Positions 61,062-64,000 of a stretch of DNA of 64,000 nucleotides are shown piece after piece. The stretch comes from Pararhizobium capsulatum DSM 1112 (GTDB taxonomy: Bacteria > Pseudomonadota > Alphaproteobacteria > Rhizobiales > Rhizobiaceae). Where the stretch lies: positions 2,541,001-2,605,000 of the forward strand of contig NZ_JAUSVF010000001.1 of assembly GCF_030814475.1 (NCBI RefSeq), read 5' to 3'. Every line of letters starts with the position of its first letter. Within the stretch, counting starts at the first letter, position 1. Position numbers and translations under genes: made by a program. The notes under the pieces were generated by a model. The model worked only from the letters and a program-made list of their open reading frames with translations, was not told where the DNA came from and did not search any database.

Positions 61062-61180
61062 GACCTGGCAGCGACCTACTCTCCCGCGTCTTAAGACGAA
61101 GTACCATTGGCGCTGGGGCGTTTCACGGCCGTGTTCGGAATGGGAACGGGTGCGGCCACCCCGCAATAACCACCAGGTCG
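61062..61180 (-). rRNA. rrf: 5S ribosomal RNA
   Basis: The minus strand reads GACCTGGTGGTTATTGCGGG ... GGGAGAGTAGGTCGCTGCCAGGTC. The ends pair, and internal CCGAACACGGCCGTGAAACG is the conserved 5S core. Ends are accurate to a few bases. Confidence 0.95.
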
Positions 61181-61231
61181 GCAAAGGGCAAGATTTACAC
61201 CTGCAATGCAGGTGTAAATCTCGCTCTTTGC
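61181..61231. repeat. 51-base near-perfect hairpin upstream of 5S rRNA
   Basis: Perfect 15-base stem AGATTTACACCTGCA (61191-61205) / TGCAGGTGTAAATCT (61207-61221), extended by GCAAAG...CTTTGC to 61181 and 61231. In the transcript it lies just before 5S, so an RNase III processing stem is likely. Confidence 0.75.
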
Positions 61232-61544
61232 TTGTCCGATACTCCTTGTCCTGTTCGCTTGGCGCTCACAGGGGACATCGGACGGCCATACGGTCATCTC
61301 ACGAGGAGGCGACTTTGGGCCAGAGCGATTTTCACACCGCAGATGCGGGTAAAACCGATATTTGAGAAGCTGGTTGAAGCCTGCGTAAACCGCCTGCGGT
61401 TTATCGCTTTTGCTTCATTTGTCTTATGTGAACACGTCTTTTTTTGATGGCTTATGGTTCAGTCGGACGAAGACTTCGTCTTCGCCGAGTATCGGACAAA
61501 CGCTTTGCGTTTGCCGAGTGATGAACACAAGCAATGGGAACGAT
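61232..61544. repeat. Rest of the 23S-5S spacer with three more perfect hairpins
   Basis: TAAACCGC-CT-GCGGTTTA (61386-61403), GACGAAG-A-CTTCGTC (61466-61480), CAAACGC-TTT-GCGTTTG (61497-61513). No gene is visible in the 23S-5S spacer. Confidence 0.65.

Positions 61545-64000
<2,456 letters not shown>

Overview
The window is a 64 kb piece of a high-GC alphaproteobacterial chromosome, almost certainly from a member of the Rhizobiaceae (Rhizobium/Agrobacterium/Neorhizobium group). The evidence is the protein sequences themselves, an alphaproteobacterial SOS box (GTTC-N7-GTTC) between ssb and uvrA, the glnB-glnA pair behind a sigma-54 type promoter, Rhizobiales-type palindromic intergenic repeats, and an rRNA operon ending 23S-5S-tRNA-fMet. 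It looks like core chromosome. The only clear accessory DNA is a nest of insertion sequences between a tRNA-Thr gene and the rRNA operon. I found no CRISPR array, prophage, defence island or secondary-metabolite cluster.

Layout. 1-5.1 kb: 3' part of a cyclopropane-fatty-acid synthase-like gene, then a tight run cysK, alanyl-tRNA editing protein, sulfurtransferase, GNAT; next a DUF1203 gene bracketed by two near-identical 103-bp elements. 5.1-13 kb: alanine dehydrogenase with its divergent Lrp-type regulator, a diguanylate cyclase, an HlyU-like protein, threonine dehydratase, a secreted hypothetical protein coupled to a HAD phosphatase, a CinA-type protein and WrbA. 13-18.3 kb: two small genes around an AT-rich island, then a leftward block coaD, two cyclophilins, queA and tgt (queuosine). 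18.4-27 kb: two overlooked microprotein genes, gyrA, marC, and the divergent repair pair ssb/uvrA. 27-37 kb: NAD(P)HX repair enzyme, glnB-glnA, a TAXI receptor, a coiled-coil membrane protein, hspQ, an IalB-like protein, an orphan YejA-like binding protein and frnE. 37-47.6 kb: sdhE-mfd divergent from recG, then glmS and glmU. 47.8-57 kb: a large membrane protein, a Na/Pi cotransporter, ppiD, and the overlapping operon trpD-trpC-moaC-moeA. 57-64 kb: a 55-residue lipoprotein, tRNA-Thr, an IS3-family element with an IS1111-type IS110 element inserted in its orfB, a gene remnant, tRNA-fMet, 5S rRNA, and 23S rRNA running off the end of the window (all rRNA on the minus strand).

Many genes serve replication and repair (gyrA, ssb, uvrA, mfd, recG) and envelope or cofactor biosynthesis (glmS, glmU, coaD, moaC, moeA). 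The most unusual things are not a new multigene system but small-scale structure: a mobile 103-bp element that has landed in the loop of a bidirectional terminator and in a stop codon; a nested IS pair whose boundaries can be read to the base, with a 49-nt palindromic insert inside the broken transposase; a tandem pair of 40-43 residue membrane microproteins; rRNA-spacer DNA studded with short palindromes; a Tgt enzyme that has lost its zinc ligands; and a leucine at the quinolone-resistance position of GyrA.
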